A stretch of 64,000 nucleotides of DNA from Brachybacterium sp042666875. GTDB lineage: Bacteria > Actinomycetota > Actinomycetes > Actinomycetales > Dermabacteraceae. Below are positions 43,934-52,727 of this stretch, one piece after another. The notes below the pieces were generated by a model that saw only the letters and a list, made by a program, of their open reading frames with translations, searched no databases and was not told the origin of the DNA. A program made the translations under genes and the position numbers. Position 1 is the first letter of the stretch. Every line of letters begins with the position of its first letter. The DNA is taken from assembly GCF_042666875.1 (NCBI RefSeq), contig NZ_JBHTCX010000001.1:13043-77042 (forward strand), in the 5' to 3' direction.

Positions 43934-44791
43934 TCAGCGGCAGCTGCCGGGGTAGCGGGCGAGGAAGTCCAGCAGTGCGCCGTTGAACGCGGCGGGGTGG
44001 CTGAGGGGGATGCCGTGGGGTCCGCCGCGGATGACGTGCATCTCGCTGTGGGCGACGGCGTCGTACGTGCGCTTCGCGGAGCCGTCGCAGGGGACCGTCC
44101 GGTCGCCGTCCCCGTGCAGGATGAGGGTGGGCACGGTGATCTGCTCGAGGTCCTTGCGGAAGTCGGTGCGGCCGAAGGCGTCCATGGTCGCCAGCGCGGC
44201 CGGTCTGGTCGCCTGATGGCACATCGCCAGCGCATCGGCCAGCTGCTGCTCGGTGACCTGGAGCCCGTCGGCCGTGGAGAAGACCTCGCGCAGGAACGAG
44301 TCGTAGAAGCCGGGCGGATCCAGCGCGAGGTCCTTGGCCATCCCGGCGGCCTGCGCCGGGGGCAGCGGCCCGTCGGGATTGCCGGGGGTGCGCAGCATCA
44401 TCGGCGTCACCGCGGAGGCCAGCACGATGCTGCGCAGGCGGTCCTCGCCGTGCCGGCGGATGTAGCGGACCACCTCTCCCCCGCCCATGGAGAAACCCAC
44501 CAGGCTGACCTCGCGCAGGTCGAGCTCCTCCAGGACCGCCGCCAGGTCGTCGGCGAGCGTGTCGTAGCCGTAGCCGGTGGCCGGCTTGCTGCTGCGCCCG
44601 GACCCGCGGCGGTCGTAGGCGATCACGCGGTAGCCGGCCCGCCGCAGGATGGGCACCTGACGGACCCAGGACGCCGAGGACAGCGGCCAGCCGTGCAGCA
44701 GCACCACGGGCCTGCCATGGTCCCCGGTGTCCTCCAGGTGCAGCGAGACCTCCCCGAACAGCCTCCCCGGGGTGGAGATCGTGCCGGCCAT
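43934..44791 (-). CDS. Alpha/beta hydrolase (non-heme haloperoxidase/arylesterase type)
   Basis: A 285-residue cofactor-free alpha/beta hydrolase. VVLLHGWPLSSASW (about 29-42) is the oxyanion loop, GFSMGGGEVVRYI (about 96) holds the nucleophile Ser, HGDGDRTVPCD (about 222) the Asp and GGPHGIPLSHP (about 253) the His. The closest pattern is the chloroperoxidase/arylesterase group, which hydrolyse esters and can form peracids. AAGGAGGGA precedes the ATG. It converges on the OFA gene with 9 bp between. Confidence 0.9.
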   Translation of the reverse strand: MAGTISTPGRLFGEVSLHLEDTGDHGRPVVLLHGWPLSSASWVRQVPILRRAGYRVIAYDRRGSGRSSKPATGYGYDTLADDLAAVLEELDLREVSLVGFSMGGGEVVRYIRRHGEDRLRSIVLASAVTPMMLRTPGNPDGPLPPAQAAGMAKDLALDPPGFYDSFLREVFSTADGLQVTEQQLADALAMCHQATRPAALATMDAFGRTDFRKDLEQITVPTLILHGDGDRTVPCDGSAKRTYDAVAHSEMHVIRGGPHGIPLSHPAAFNGALLDFLARYPGSCR

Positions 44792-45015
44792 GGGAGTCCC
44801 TCCTTCAGCGCCCGCCACGGGGACTGTGACGACGACCACTATCCGGCGGCTCCGTCTCCATCGCAAGCACAGGATTCCGGCCCCCGGCGTTCGCCCAGGC
44901 CCGTCCGTCGCAACCCCGCTGACCGCTCGGTCTCGATCCGCGTCGGCGACCGCGCATCGCGCACGCGGCCATGCTTGGATGAGCCGCAGCATCCACCCCC
45001 GGCCGGGAGGTCACC

Positions 45016-46512
45016 ATGGGACGCGAAGTCGGCTCGACCGAGTTCACGCGCAGTCAGCGCACCTTCTACCGGCGCGTCCTGCGCCGCAACCTCGACGTCT
45101 TCGAGTCCTTCCTGGACTCGGCGGAGTTCATCGACGAGGGCACCGTCGGCGTCGAGCTCGAGATGAACCTCGCCGACGCCGAGGACTTCAGCCCCGCGCT
45201 GCTCGCGGACACCGTGCTCGAGGAGCTCGGCGACGAGGACTTCGTCCACGAGGTGGGCCGGTTCAACGTCGAGACGAACCTGCCCGTCACCCACCCCGGC
45301 GGCCCGGGCCTGCGCGAGCTCGAAGAGGCGCTGTCCGCCCGCATCGAACGCGCGGACCGCACCGCGACCGCCCACGGCGCGCGCATCGTGCCGATCGGGC
45401 ACCTGCCCACGATCACCGAGGATCTGTTCGCCGACGACTCCTGGCGCGCCCCCGGGGCCCGGTACGAGGTGCTCGAGGCGAGCGTCATGGAGGCGCGCGG
45501 CGAGGAGATCCAGCTGCGCATCGAGGGCGAGGGCAAGGGGCTGGACGCCACCTTCGACTCCGTCGGCCCCGAGGCGGCGTGCACCTCCCTGCAGCTGCAC
45601 CTGCAGATCCCGCCGGAGGATTTCGCCGACGCCTGGAACGCGGCCCAGGCCGTGGCCGGCCCGCAGGTGGCGCTGGCGGCGAACTCGCCGTTCCTGATGG
45701 GCAAGCGGCTGTGGCACGAGACCCGCATCCCGGTGTTCATGCAGTCGATGGACACGCGCCCGCCGGAGTACGCGGACCAGGGCGTGCGCCCGCGCGTGTG
45801 GTTCGGCGAGCGCTGGATCACCTCGATGTTCGACCTGTTCGAGGAGAACGTGCGCCTGTTCCCGGCGCTGATCCCGGAATCGCGCGACATGGCCGACGAA
45901 CCGCTGCTGACCGAGGGCTCCTCGCCGCGCCTGCACGAGCTGATGCTGCACAACAGCACGGTGTGGCGCTGGAACCGCCCCATCTACGACCCCGGCACGG
46001 ACGTCCCCCACCTGCGGCTGGAGAACCGCATCCTGCCGGCGGGGCCGACGGCCGCGGACATGGCCGCCAACGCCGCCTTCTTCTACGGGCTCATGCACGC
46101 TCTCGTCCACGAGCGCCGGCCGCTGTGGTCGCGGATGAGCTTCGAGCAGGCCGACGAGACCTTCCAGCAGTGCGCCCGCTGGGGTCTGGAGGCGCGCGTG
46201 CGCTGGCCCAAGGTGGGCCGGGTCCGGGTCGCCGATCTGCTGCAGGAGCACCTGATCCCCCAGGCCATGGACGGGCTGCGGGACCTCGGGGCCGACGGGG
46301 ACGTGGTCGACCACTACGGCGAGCTGCTCGCCGCGCGCGCCCGCACCGGCCGCAACGGCGCCCGCTGGCAGATCGACACCGTCACCTCGCTCGAGGTGCG
46401 CGGAGCGAGCCGCCCCGAGGCGCTCTCGGAGATGACGCGCCTGTACCGAAAGGCCGTGGAGACCGGGGAGCCGGTGCACGCCTGGCCGGTGCCGGCGCGG
46501 CAGCGGACCTGA
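45016..46512 (+). CDS. Glutamate-cysteine ligase-like carboxylate-amine ligase (GCS2)
   Basis: A 498-residue GCS2-family enzyme. TVGVELEMNLADAEDFSPALL (about 43-63) and FNVETNLPVTHPGG carry the ATP/Mg2+-binding acids; CTSLQLHLQIPPEDF (about 194) and LRLENRILPAGPTAADMAANAAFFYG (about 335) are further family motifs. It joins a gamma-carboxylate to an amine using ATP. In actinobacteria such proteins include EgtA/GshA-like enzymes. No egtB-E genes are near, so the acceptor is uncertain. GGGAGG lies 7 nt before the ATG. Confidence 0.85.
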   Translation: MGREVGSTEFTRSQRTFYRRVLRRNLDVFESFLDSAEFIDEGTVGVELEMNLADAEDFSPALLADTVLEELGDEDFVHEVGRFNVETNLPVTHPGGPGLRELEEALSARIERADRTATAHGARIVPIGHLPTITEDLFADDSWRAPGARYEVLEASVMEARGEEIQLRIEGEGKGLDATFDSVGPEAACTSLQLHLQIPPEDFADAWNAAQAVAGPQVALAANSPFLMGKRLWHETRIPVFMQSMDTRPPEYADQGVRPRVWFGERWITSMFDLFEENVRLFPALIPESRDMADEPLLTEGSSPRLHELMLHNSTVWRWNRPIYDPGTDVPHLRLENRILPAGPTAADMAANAAFFYGLMHALVHERRPLWSRMSFEQADETFQQCARWGLEARVRWPKVGRVRVADLLQEHLIPQAMDGLRDLGADGDVVDHYGELLAARARTGRNGARWQIDTVTSLEVRGASRPEALSEMTRLYRKAVETGEPVHAWPVPARQRT

Positions 46513-46593
46513 GCCGGGCCTCCGCCGGGGGCACGCGACCACCTGACGTCCACATCTCAGGATGACGTCTCACTGGGCGGTACATTGCCTCGC

Positions 46594-47586
46594 ATGAGTA
46601 CCAAGATCCCTAACTCTCCCCCCGCGGACGCCGCCCGCACGTCCGAGGACCGCTCCGCACGCCTCGCGGTCACCGTCTTCCCCGCACTCGTCATCCTCGC
46701 CGCGCTGTTCGCGTTCTTCGTGCCCGCCGCAGGACAGGCGATCGCGCCGCTGATCAGCCTGTTCCTGGGCATCATCATGTTCGCGATGGGGCTGACCCTC
46801 ACGATCCCCGACTTCACGCTGGTCGCCCGGCGGCCGCTGCCCATCCTGATCGGCATCCTCGCCCAGTTCGTGATCATGCCGCTGGTGGGGCTGGGGATCG
46901 CGCTGCTGCTGCAGCTGCCGCCCGAGCTCGCCGTCGGCGTCATCCTGGTCGGCTGCGCACCGGGCGGGACCAGCTCGAACGTCATCGCCTACCTCTCCAA
47001 GGCGGACACCGCCCTGTCGGTCACGATGACCTCGATCTCCACGCTGCTCGCGCCGGTCTTCACCCCACTGCTGACGCTGTGGCTGGCCGGCTCGTACCTG
47101 CCGGTCGCCGCGGGGGACATGGCGCTGTCCATCGTCCAGATCGTGCTGATCCCCGTCGTCGCCGGCGTCGTGATCCGGCTGCTGCTGAGCCGCCTGGTGG
47201 ACCGTGTGCTGCCGGCGCTGCCGTGGGTGAGCGTCGCCGGCATCTCCGTCGTCGTCCTCGCCGTGGTCAGCGGCAGCACGGAGACCATCGTCTCCGCGGG
47301 CGCGCTGGTGCTGCTGGCCGTCGTGCTGCACAACGCCGTCGGCTACCTCGCCGGGTACTGGCTGGCCCGCGCCCTGAAGCAGGGAGAGCGCGCCGCCCGC
47401 ACCACCTCCATCGAGGTCGGGATGCAGAACTCCGGACTGGCCGCAACGCTCGCCGCGAGCGCCTTCAGCCCGGCCGCGGCCCTGCCCGGCGCGGTGTTCT
47501 CGATCTGGCACAACCTCTCGGGCGCGCTGCTGGCGGTCTACTACCGTCGCAGCGCCGAGAGGAAGGCCCCGGCCACGGAGCGCTGA
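46594..47586 (+). CDS. Bile acid:sodium symporter (BASS) family transporter
   Basis: A 330-residue membrane protein with about ten helices. VGCAPGGTSSNVIAYLSKADTALSVTMTSISTLLAP (about 127-162) and IEVGMQNSGLAATLA (about 278) are the crossing-helix motifs of BASS carriers. Bacterial members move pantoate, pyruvate or other small carboxylates with sodium. ATG 46594 lies 7 nt after a TACATT box (46581-46586) and has no Shine-Dalgarno, so it is probably leaderless; the TTG at 46585 overlaps the box. Confidence 0.9.
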   Translation: MSTKIPNSPPADAARTSEDRSARLAVTVFPALVILAALFAFFVPAAGQAIAPLISLFLGIIMFAMGLTLTIPDFTLVARRPLPILIGILAQFVIMPLVGLGIALLLQLPPELAVGVILVGCAPGGTSSNVIAYLSKADTALSVTMTSISTLLAPVFTPLLTLWLAGSYLPVAAGDMALSIVQIVLIPVVAGVVIRLLLSRLVDRVLPALPWVSVAGISVVVLAVVSGSTETIVSAGALVLLAVVLHNAVGYLAGYWLARALKQGERAARTTSIEVGMQNSGLAATLAASAFSPAAALPGAVFSIWHNLSGALLAVYYRRSAERKAPATER

Positions 47587-47603
47587 CCCCTCCCCGAGCA
47601 CAC

Positions 47604-47644
47604 GTTCGCCCCCGCTCCGGTCTCGAACCGGGGCGGGGGCGAAC
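47604..47644. terminator. Bidirectional terminator between BASS and BCCT genes
   Basis: An 18-bp stem (47604-47621 with 47627-47644, one G-T wobble) closes a CTCGA loop, midway between the two convergent genes. It probably ends both transcripts. Confidence 0.8.
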
Positions 47645-47656
47645 AGCGTTATGGGC

Positions 47657-49459
47657 TCAGCGACCCTCGGGCCGGCCGTGCTCGGGCAGCTCGGCCCGGC
47701 CGCTGCCGGTGCGGGCCGGCAGGGTGGCGGGGCCGTCGACCGGCTCGACGTCCTCGCCGTTGCCGTCCTCCTCGTAGGGATCGCGCATGACCGGGGCCTC
47801 GCCCATCGCCTCGGGCTCGACCACCATCTCGTCGGTGTCGTAGTCGTCGTCGTCCTCGCGACGCTCGTACTCCTCCGGCGGCAGCACCTGCTTCCATTCA
47901 CGGGTGCGCATCCGCGGCAGCTCGCCGGCGTCCTCCTGCAGCGCTCGGTACAGGGCGTACATCTGGAAGTAGCCCATGACGAAGAACGGCAGGCCGACGA
48001 GGATGATCGTGGACTGCAGGGCCTCCAGGCCCCCGGTGCCGGAGAAGACCAGCAGCGTCGCGGTGACCAGGCCGATCGCCACGCCCCAGAAGATGCGCTG
48101 GCCGAGCGGGTTGTAGTCCTCGTGGCCGTTGGCCATCGAGTCCGTGATCAGTGCGGCGGAGTCCACCGAGGTCACGAAGAAGACGATCACCAGCACGATG
48201 GCGACGGCGGAGACGAAGGTCGCCAGCGGGTAGTGGCTGAGGAAGGAGAACAGCGCGCCGGGCACGTCGCCGTTGTCCACCACGGTCTCGACCAGGCCGC
48301 CGTCACCGTTGAGCTCGATGTTGAACGAGGAGAAGCCGAAGATCCCGAACCAGACGACCGAGAAGGCGGAGGGCACGGCGAGCACGCCGGAGACGAACTG
48401 GCGGATGGTGCGGCCCTTGGAGATGCGGGCGATGAAGATGCCCACGAACGGCGACCAGGTGATGGTCCACGCCCAGTAGAAGACCGTCCAGGTGTTCTGC
48501 CAGCCGGTGTTGGCGAAGGTGTCGTTCCACAGGGCCAGCTCGGGCAGGGCGACGAGGTAGTTGCCGAACGACTCGATGGTCCCCTTGAGCACGAACAGGG
48601 TCGCGCCGCCGGCGAACAGCACGAAGATCAGCAGCAGCACGGCGGTGACGATGTTGATGTTCGAGAGGATCTTGATGCCCCGGTCCAGGCCGAGGGAGAC
48701 GGAGATGAGGGCCAGGCCGCTGACCACGCCGATGATGATCAGCTGCCAGCCGGCGTTCTCCGGCATCCCGAACAGCTGGTGCAGGCCGCCGTTGATCTGC
48801 AGGGTGCCCAGACCGATGGAGACGGCGATGCCGAACACGGTGCCGATGATCGCGACGATGTCGATGAGCTTGCCGATGGGGCCGTGGATGCCCTCGCCCA
48901 GGACGGGCTGGAAGATCGAGCTCACGCGCGGCGGCAGGTTGCGCTTGTGGATGAAGTACGCGAAGCACAGGGCCGGCAGCGTGAAGATCGTCCAGGTGTG
49001 CAGCGTGAAGTGGTAGTACGTGAAGTTCATGGCGTCACGGGCGGCCTCGACGGTGCCGCCCTCGATGCCGAGGTCCGAGGCGCGCGGCGGGTCGCCGAAG
49101 TGGCTGATCGGCTCCGCGACGCCCCAGAACATGAGGATCGAGCCGATGCCGGCGGCGAACAGCATCGCGAACCAGGCGCCTCCGGAGTGCTCCGGCGGCT
49201 CCTCGTCCGGGCCCAGCTTGACGCGGCCGAAGCGGCCCAGGGCGATGAAGATCAGGAACGCCAGGAAGACGCTCACACCGAGGATGTAGAACCAGCCGAG
49301 GTTCGTCATCAGCCAGGTCGACGCCGCCGACGTCGCGGCACCGAGTGGATCGGTGAAAAGGATGGTCCCGAGCACGAAGGCGATGATGATCGCCGCCGAG
49401 CTGAAGAAGATCACCGGCGATGTGCGCAGGTGCAGGGCGTCGTGCAATCGATTGAGCAA
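47657..49459 (-). CDS. BCCT-family betaine/choline/carnitine transporter
   Basis: A 600-residue BCCT carrier with 12 helices. GGAWFAMLFAAGIGSILMFWGVAEPISHF (about 92-120) holds the glycine-rich TM3 sodium/substrate site, and FYWAWTITWSPFVGIFIARISKGRT (about 330-355) is the family signature with its Trp-rich TM8. A long acidic C-terminal tail (DDDDYDTDE) is a likely osmosensing domain. TTG 49459 was chosen: GAGGAG lies 9 nt upstream and the protein then starts 15 residues before TM1. An in-frame TTG at 49561 would add a His/Arg-rich, atypical stretch. It should import compatible solutes. Confidence 0.9.
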   Translation of the reverse strand: MLNRLHDALHLRTSPVIFFSSAAIIIAFVLGTILFTDPLGAATSAASTWLMTNLGWFYILGVSVFLAFLIFIALGRFGRVKLGPDEEPPEHSGGAWFAMLFAAGIGSILMFWGVAEPISHFGDPPRASDLGIEGGTVEAARDAMNFTYYHFTLHTWTIFTLPALCFAYFIHKRNLPPRVSSIFQPVLGEGIHGPIGKLIDIVAIIGTVFGIAVSIGLGTLQINGGLHQLFGMPENAGWQLIIIGVVSGLALISVSLGLDRGIKILSNINIVTAVLLLIFVLFAGGATLFVLKGTIESFGNYLVALPELALWNDTFANTGWQNTWTVFYWAWTITWSPFVGIFIARISKGRTIRQFVSGVLAVPSAFSVVWFGIFGFSSFNIELNGDGGLVETVVDNGDVPGALFSFLSHYPLATFVSAVAIVLVIVFFVTSVDSAALITDSMANGHEDYNPLGQRIFWGVAIGLVTATLLVFSGTGGLEALQSTIILVGLPFFVMGYFQMYALYRALQEDAGELPRMRTREWKQVLPPEEYERREDDDDYDTDEMVVEPEAMGEAPVMRDPYEEDGNGEDVEPVDGPATLPARTGSGRAELPEHGRPEGR

Positions 49460-49725
49460 TGCTCTCGACTCCTCATGGTCCCGACCTGCGGATCGATGTC
49501 GGGGACGTCTCGGTCCGCCCGGCGGGGCGTCGTCTCGATGGTGATGCGTGGCGACAGTCAACCACGCGTTCCGCGCACGGGTGCATATTTCCCCGCGACG
49601 ACCCGCCCCGATTCGGCCTGCGGCGCCTCCCGGTGGGGACTCCTCCCCATGGCCCCGGCCGTGCCGACCGGATACCGTGAGTCCGAGTCGCCCGATTCCT
49701 CACGCCCCACACCGGAGGTCCCCCG

Positions 49726-50358
49726 TTGAGCAGCCCCTACGGCATGCCGAGCTCGCCGCCCGCCAAGAAGCGCACCCCGCTGTACATCGCACTCGGGTGC
49801 GGCTGCCTGCTGCTCGCGCTCGTGCTGATCGCCCTCGCCGGCGGCGGCTTCTGGCTGCTCCAGCGCGAGCCGACGGACGGGCCGACGGACGGGCCGACCA
49901 CCGCCACCGAGCCGACCGACGAGCCCACGGATGAGCCCACCGAGGATCCGACGACCGAGCCGACGGAGGACCCGACCACCGAACCGTCGGAGGAGCCCAG
50001 CGCCGAGCCCACCGTCTCGCTGAGCGTCACGGACAGCGGGGAGGTGCCCGACATCCAGACCGACGCGGGAACCGAGGAACCGGTCAACGGCGTGTTCTTC
50101 GGGGTCACGGTCGAGATCGCCAATGAGGCCGACGAGGACCTCGACCTCAGCACCACCGACTTCACGCTCTACGACGACGCGGGCACCCCCAACTACGTCG
50201 CCGTGGGCAGCACGCCCGATGGCACCAACACGGTCCCCGCAGGCGGGAGCCTCGCGGTCACCTTGTACGCCGACGTCGCCGAGGGCACGGAGATCACCTC
50301 CGTCGGCTACACGGACTACGCCGCGACCGGCGGCGAGGAGATCGAGGTCGAGGTCTGA
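49726..50358 (+). CDS. Membrane-anchored protein with PT-repeat linker
   Basis: A 210-residue protein. A cytoplasmic basic segment (PPAKKRTP) precedes one membrane helix (about 18-45, LYIALGCGCLLLALVLIAL). An extracellular linker of EPT/DPT repeats (about 48-95) leads to a beta-rich domain (about 98-210, SLSVTDSGEVPDIQTD, then NGVFFGVTVEIANEADED) similar to DUF4352-type immunoglobulin-like domains. The linker should let the outer domain cross the cell wall. The start is TTG, with CGGAGG 7 nt upstream. Function unknown. Confidence 0.78.
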   Translation: MSSPYGMPSSPPAKKRTPLYIALGCGCLLLALVLIALAGGGFWLLQREPTDGPTDGPTTATEPTDEPTDEPTEDPTTEPTEDPTTEPSEEPSAEPTVSLSVTDSGEVPDIQTDAGTEEPVNGVFFGVTVEIANEADEDLDLSTTDFTLYDDAGTPNYVAVGSTPDGTNTVPAGGSLAVTLYADVAEGTEITSVGYTDYAATGGEEIEVEV

Positions 50359-50384
50359 CCGGACCGGCCGGGCGACCGGTCCGG
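50359..50384. terminator. Hairpin between convergent genes
   Basis: CCGGACCGG (50359-50367) pairs with CCGGTCCGG (50376-50384) around an 8-nt loop, immediately after the stop of the PT-repeat gene and 4 bp before the end of the convergent gene. Confidence 0.65.
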
Positions 50385-50388
50385 GGCC

Positions 50389-50877
50389 TCAGGCTGCGGT
50401 GACCTTCGGGCGCGGTGTCGGCTTCGCCGGCGCACTGCGGATCGTCAGCGCCGCGAACAGGGCGACCGCCGCGGCGACCGCGAGCACCGTCGCGGCGACC
50501 ACGAGCGGTTCGCTGCGCAGCAGCTGCGGGATCAGCCGGCTGGGCACCAGGGCCGCGAAGGCGAACGCGCCGAGGGTGCCCAGGTAGGAGCCGACCATGA
50601 ACCCGCGGTGGGTGGGAACGTTGTGCAGGCGGATCGCGCCGATCGCCAGCACCAGGCAGATGAGCGTCCAGATCGACAGCCCGTGCAGCCACGAGAAGCC
50701 GTCGTCCATGATGCCGAAGCTCGAGACGCACACGACCACCATCGCGACCACCCAGGACGTGCCGAGCATGCGGTGGGCCCGGTCGCGGCGCCGCCGCAGG
50801 ATCTGCAGCGGGCCGAGCAGGAGCACGTACAGGGCGGCGACGGCGTGCACGGCGATGACCGGGGTGAGAGTGTCCAC
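50389..50877 (-). CDS. DUF2306-type membrane protein
   Basis: A 162-residue protein with four to five helices. LLLGPLQILRRRRDRAHRMLGTSWVVAMV (about 20-50) and NVPTHRGFMVGSYLGTLGAF (about 86) carry the HR and THR residues conserved in DUF2306 proteins, whose function is unknown. The start is uncertain: GTG 50877 fits the MerR-type promoter read below, GTG 50886 and ATG 50946 are also in frame. It is divergent from a MerR regulator that probably controls it. Confidence 0.78.
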   Translation of the reverse strand: MDTLTPVIAVHAVAALYVLLLGPLQILRRRRDRAHRMLGTSWVVAMVVVCVSSFGIMDDGFSWLHGLSIWTLICLVLAIGAIRLHNVPTHRGFMVGSYLGTLGAFAFAALVPSRLIPQLLRSEPLVVAATVLAVAAAVALFAALTIRSAPAKPTPRPKVTAA

Positions 50878-50886
50878 GACGCTCAC

Positions 50887-50943
50887 GATAGTGTGGCTAT
50901 CCAACGCGGCGCCATCAAGATAGTCGGCGCTGTTCCCACTATC
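50887..50943. promoter_or_regulatory. MerR operator/promoter region with GATAGT inverted repeats
   Basis: GATAGT/CTATC elements occur four times in alternating orientation: 50887-50892, 50897-50901, 50919-50924 and 50938-50943. On the minus strand TTGATG (50918-50913) and CACTAT (50893-50888) are separated by 19 bp, a MerR-type spacing that would drive the DUF2306 gene. Confidence 0.6.
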
Positions 50944-50960
50944 CATAGGCGGGCAGAGGA

Positions 50961-51614
50961 ATGTTCCTGCAGGAGCTCGCGGCCGTGAGCGGCTGCAGCG
51001 CGGCGTCGATCAAGTACTACCGGCGCGAGGGCCTGCTGCCCGCCGGCGAGCGCGTGACCGCCACCCGGCAGGAGTACGGCCCCCGCCACCTCGAGCGTCT
51101 GCAGCTGATCCAGGTGCTCCGCGAGGTGGCCGATGCGCCCATCGCCCGCATCCGCCGGCTGACCGCGATGCTCGATGATCCCGACCGCCCGCTGCTCGAT
51201 GCCCTCGAGGAGGCCCAGGCGATCGCACTCGGCGCCGCCCCGGAGGCGCTGGAGGCGGCGTCGCAGCGTCCCGAGCACCCGTCGGTGGCCGTCGTGCTGG
51301 AGCGTCTGGGCTGGCCGGATGTCGATTCGATCCCCCGGCGCGCCCTGGACGATCTGCTGCGCACCCTGGAGGGATGGGAGATGCCGACCGACGTGGATCT
51401 GCTGATGCGCTACGCCGAGCCGATGGCGCAGATCGCGCGGGAGGACGTGATCTCCATGCGCGGCGCGGAGGACGGCGAGGACGCCCCCTCCCACGACGTG
51501 GTGGTGCTGCGTGTGGTGGCCGGCACGATCGGCTTCGATCGGCTGGTCCGGCTGCTGCGCGCCCTCGGTCACGTCTCCCTGAGTGTGCAGGCCAGCGCCC
51601 CTCCCAGGGAATGA
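50961..51614 (+). CDS. MerR-family regulator with C-terminal sensor region
   Basis: A 217-residue MerR protein. The DNA-binding part covers residues 1-70 (FLQELAAVSGCSAASIKYYRREGLLPAG, RLQLIQVLREVADAPIARIRRL). A coiled-coil region (about 72-100) leads to a ~115-residue C-terminal domain that is helical and acidic (DVDLLMRYAEPMAQIAREDVIS); such domains bind organic ligands in other MerR proteins. GCAGAGGA precedes the ATG closely. Divergent from DUF2306 with repeat operators between. A terminator at 51740-51765 lies downstream. Confidence 0.88.
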   Translation: MFLQELAAVSGCSAASIKYYRREGLLPAGERVTATRQEYGPRHLERLQLIQVLREVADAPIARIRRLTAMLDDPDRPLLDALEEAQAIALGAAPEALEAASQRPEHPSVAVVLERLGWPDVDSIPRRALDDLLRTLEGWEMPTDVDLLMRYAEPMAQIAREDVISMRGAEDGEDAPSHDVVVLRVVAGTIGFDRLVRLLRALGHVSLSVQASAPPRE

Positions 51615-51739
51615 ACAGCGCTGTTGCAGTGCATTTTCCAGGAGGGCGTGTGTACTCGTTCCCAACGCGTCACCGGAGGAACCCGCTGACTGAGGAGGAG
51701 GCGGATTCCGCTCGTCCGGGACGCGGGGGAAAGGGATGG

Positions 51740-51765
51740 CCCCGGCCCGTGGGGACGGGCCGGGG
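51740..51765. terminator. Terminator hairpin between convergent genes
   Basis: An 11-bp stem (CCCCGGCCCGT at 51740-51750, complement at 51755-51765) closes a GGGG loop and is followed by CACTTTCTTC. It lies between merR and the convergent gene ending at 51796. Confidence 0.8.
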
Positions 51766-51795
51766 CACTTTCTTCTCGGGGATCCCTGCAGAGTC

Positions 51796-52587
51796 CTAGC
51801 GCCGCAGGTCGATCCCGAACACGCGCCGGATCTGGGCCACGGCGTGCCGCGTGAAGCGGCGGTCCGACGGGGTCGAGGCGAAGGGGACGAACAGGCCCGG
51901 ATGATCCGGATGGCTCACCCGCCCGTGCCCCGCGCCGGGCGTGACCACGAATCCGGCCGCTTCCATCCGCCGCAGCAGCTCCCGCCGCGTGGTGGGGTGG
52001 CGCGTGCCCTTGCCGCCGCGCGCGCCGGGACCGGCGGCCTCCTCGGCGATGTCCAGGGCCGGCTCGTAGTCCTCGGGCCGCACCGAGAGCGCGTACCGGG
52101 CGCTGAACACGCCGATCACGGCGTTGTCGGCGCGCCGCACCTGGACCACCAGGTCCCCGCGCAGGAAGTGGTCGCTGGTGCCGGCGTCGGCCGTCCAGGC
52201 GTCCTCGGGGTCGGCGACCACGTGGACGATGCGTTCCGTGGTGATGTCCCGGATGCCGACGCTGCGGATGTCCTCCTCCGCGATCCGCAGCGGGCGCGGC
52301 AGCGGCCGCGGGTCCTCGGCCCGGAGGGTGTGGACGGCGTCCGGTGGCGTCGGGGCCTGGCGGGGCGGCTCGATGGTCCGGGACCTGCGGCGGGGCTCGG
52401 GGGCCCGGCGCGGTGCAGGGTCGCGGCGAGGCTCGGGGTCGCGGCGACCGGTGGCGGTGTAGTCGACGGGCCGCACCGTGCGGGCGGGGTCCTTCAGGCC
52501 GCGCAGCGCCTTCGGGGTCGGCGCCTTCGGGGTCGGCGGTTTCGGAGTCGGCGGCGTCGGGCGCGGCGGCCTCTTCTTCTGCCCCAT
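51796..52587 (-). CDS. Pro/Arg-rich protein with C-terminal HicA-like domain
   Basis: A 263-residue protein. The first ~95 residues are Pro-, Arg- and Lys-rich with PPTPKPPTPKAPTPK-type repeats. A middle domain (about 100-185) contains DITTERIVHVVADPEDAW, DHFLRGDLVVQVRRADNAVIGVFSARYA, which looks like a nuclease- or toxin-immunity-like fold seen in HicA/DUF4258-associated proteins. The C-terminus (about 198-262, TRRELLRRMEAAGFVVTPG, then GRVSHPDHPGLFVPFA) matches the HicA/YcfA double-stranded RNA-binding fold in spacing, including the HPD region. No hicB partner is adjacent. GGAGGG precedes the ATG. Confidence 0.65.
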   Translation of the reverse strand: MGQKKRPPRPTPPTPKPPTPKAPTPKALRGLKDPARTVRPVDYTATGRRDPEPRRDPAPRRAPEPRRRSRTIEPPRQAPTPPDAVHTLRAEDPRPLPRPLRIAEEDIRSVGIRDITTERIVHVVADPEDAWTADAGTSDHFLRGDLVVQVRRADNAVIGVFSARYALSVRPEDYEPALDIAEEAAGPGARGGKGTRHPTTRRELLRRMEAAGFVVTPGAGHGRVSHPDHPGLFVPFASTPSDRRFTRHAVAQIRRVFGIDLRR

Positions 52588-52727
52588 GTCCGCTGCCCTC
52601 CTCTCCGGTGACCGTGTCGGGCGCCTGCCCCGGTCGGCGGCGCTTCCCACCCCCAGATGGTGGCATGCGCTGGGCGGTCCAGTAGCGTGGGCGCCGTCAG
52701 CCAGGATCGCTCCCCGGAGGTGCACGC

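Noticed and set aside
49460..49561. N-terminal extension of the BCCT protein from TTG 49561
   Set aside because: The 34 extra residues are His/Arg/Pro-rich and unconserved in appearance; TTG 49459 has GAGGAG 9 nt upstream and a typical distance to the first helix.
51374..51799. Open frame running beyond the MerR gene to 51799
   Set aside because: It crosses the strong hairpin at 51740-51765 and its MerR part is in the wrong frame.
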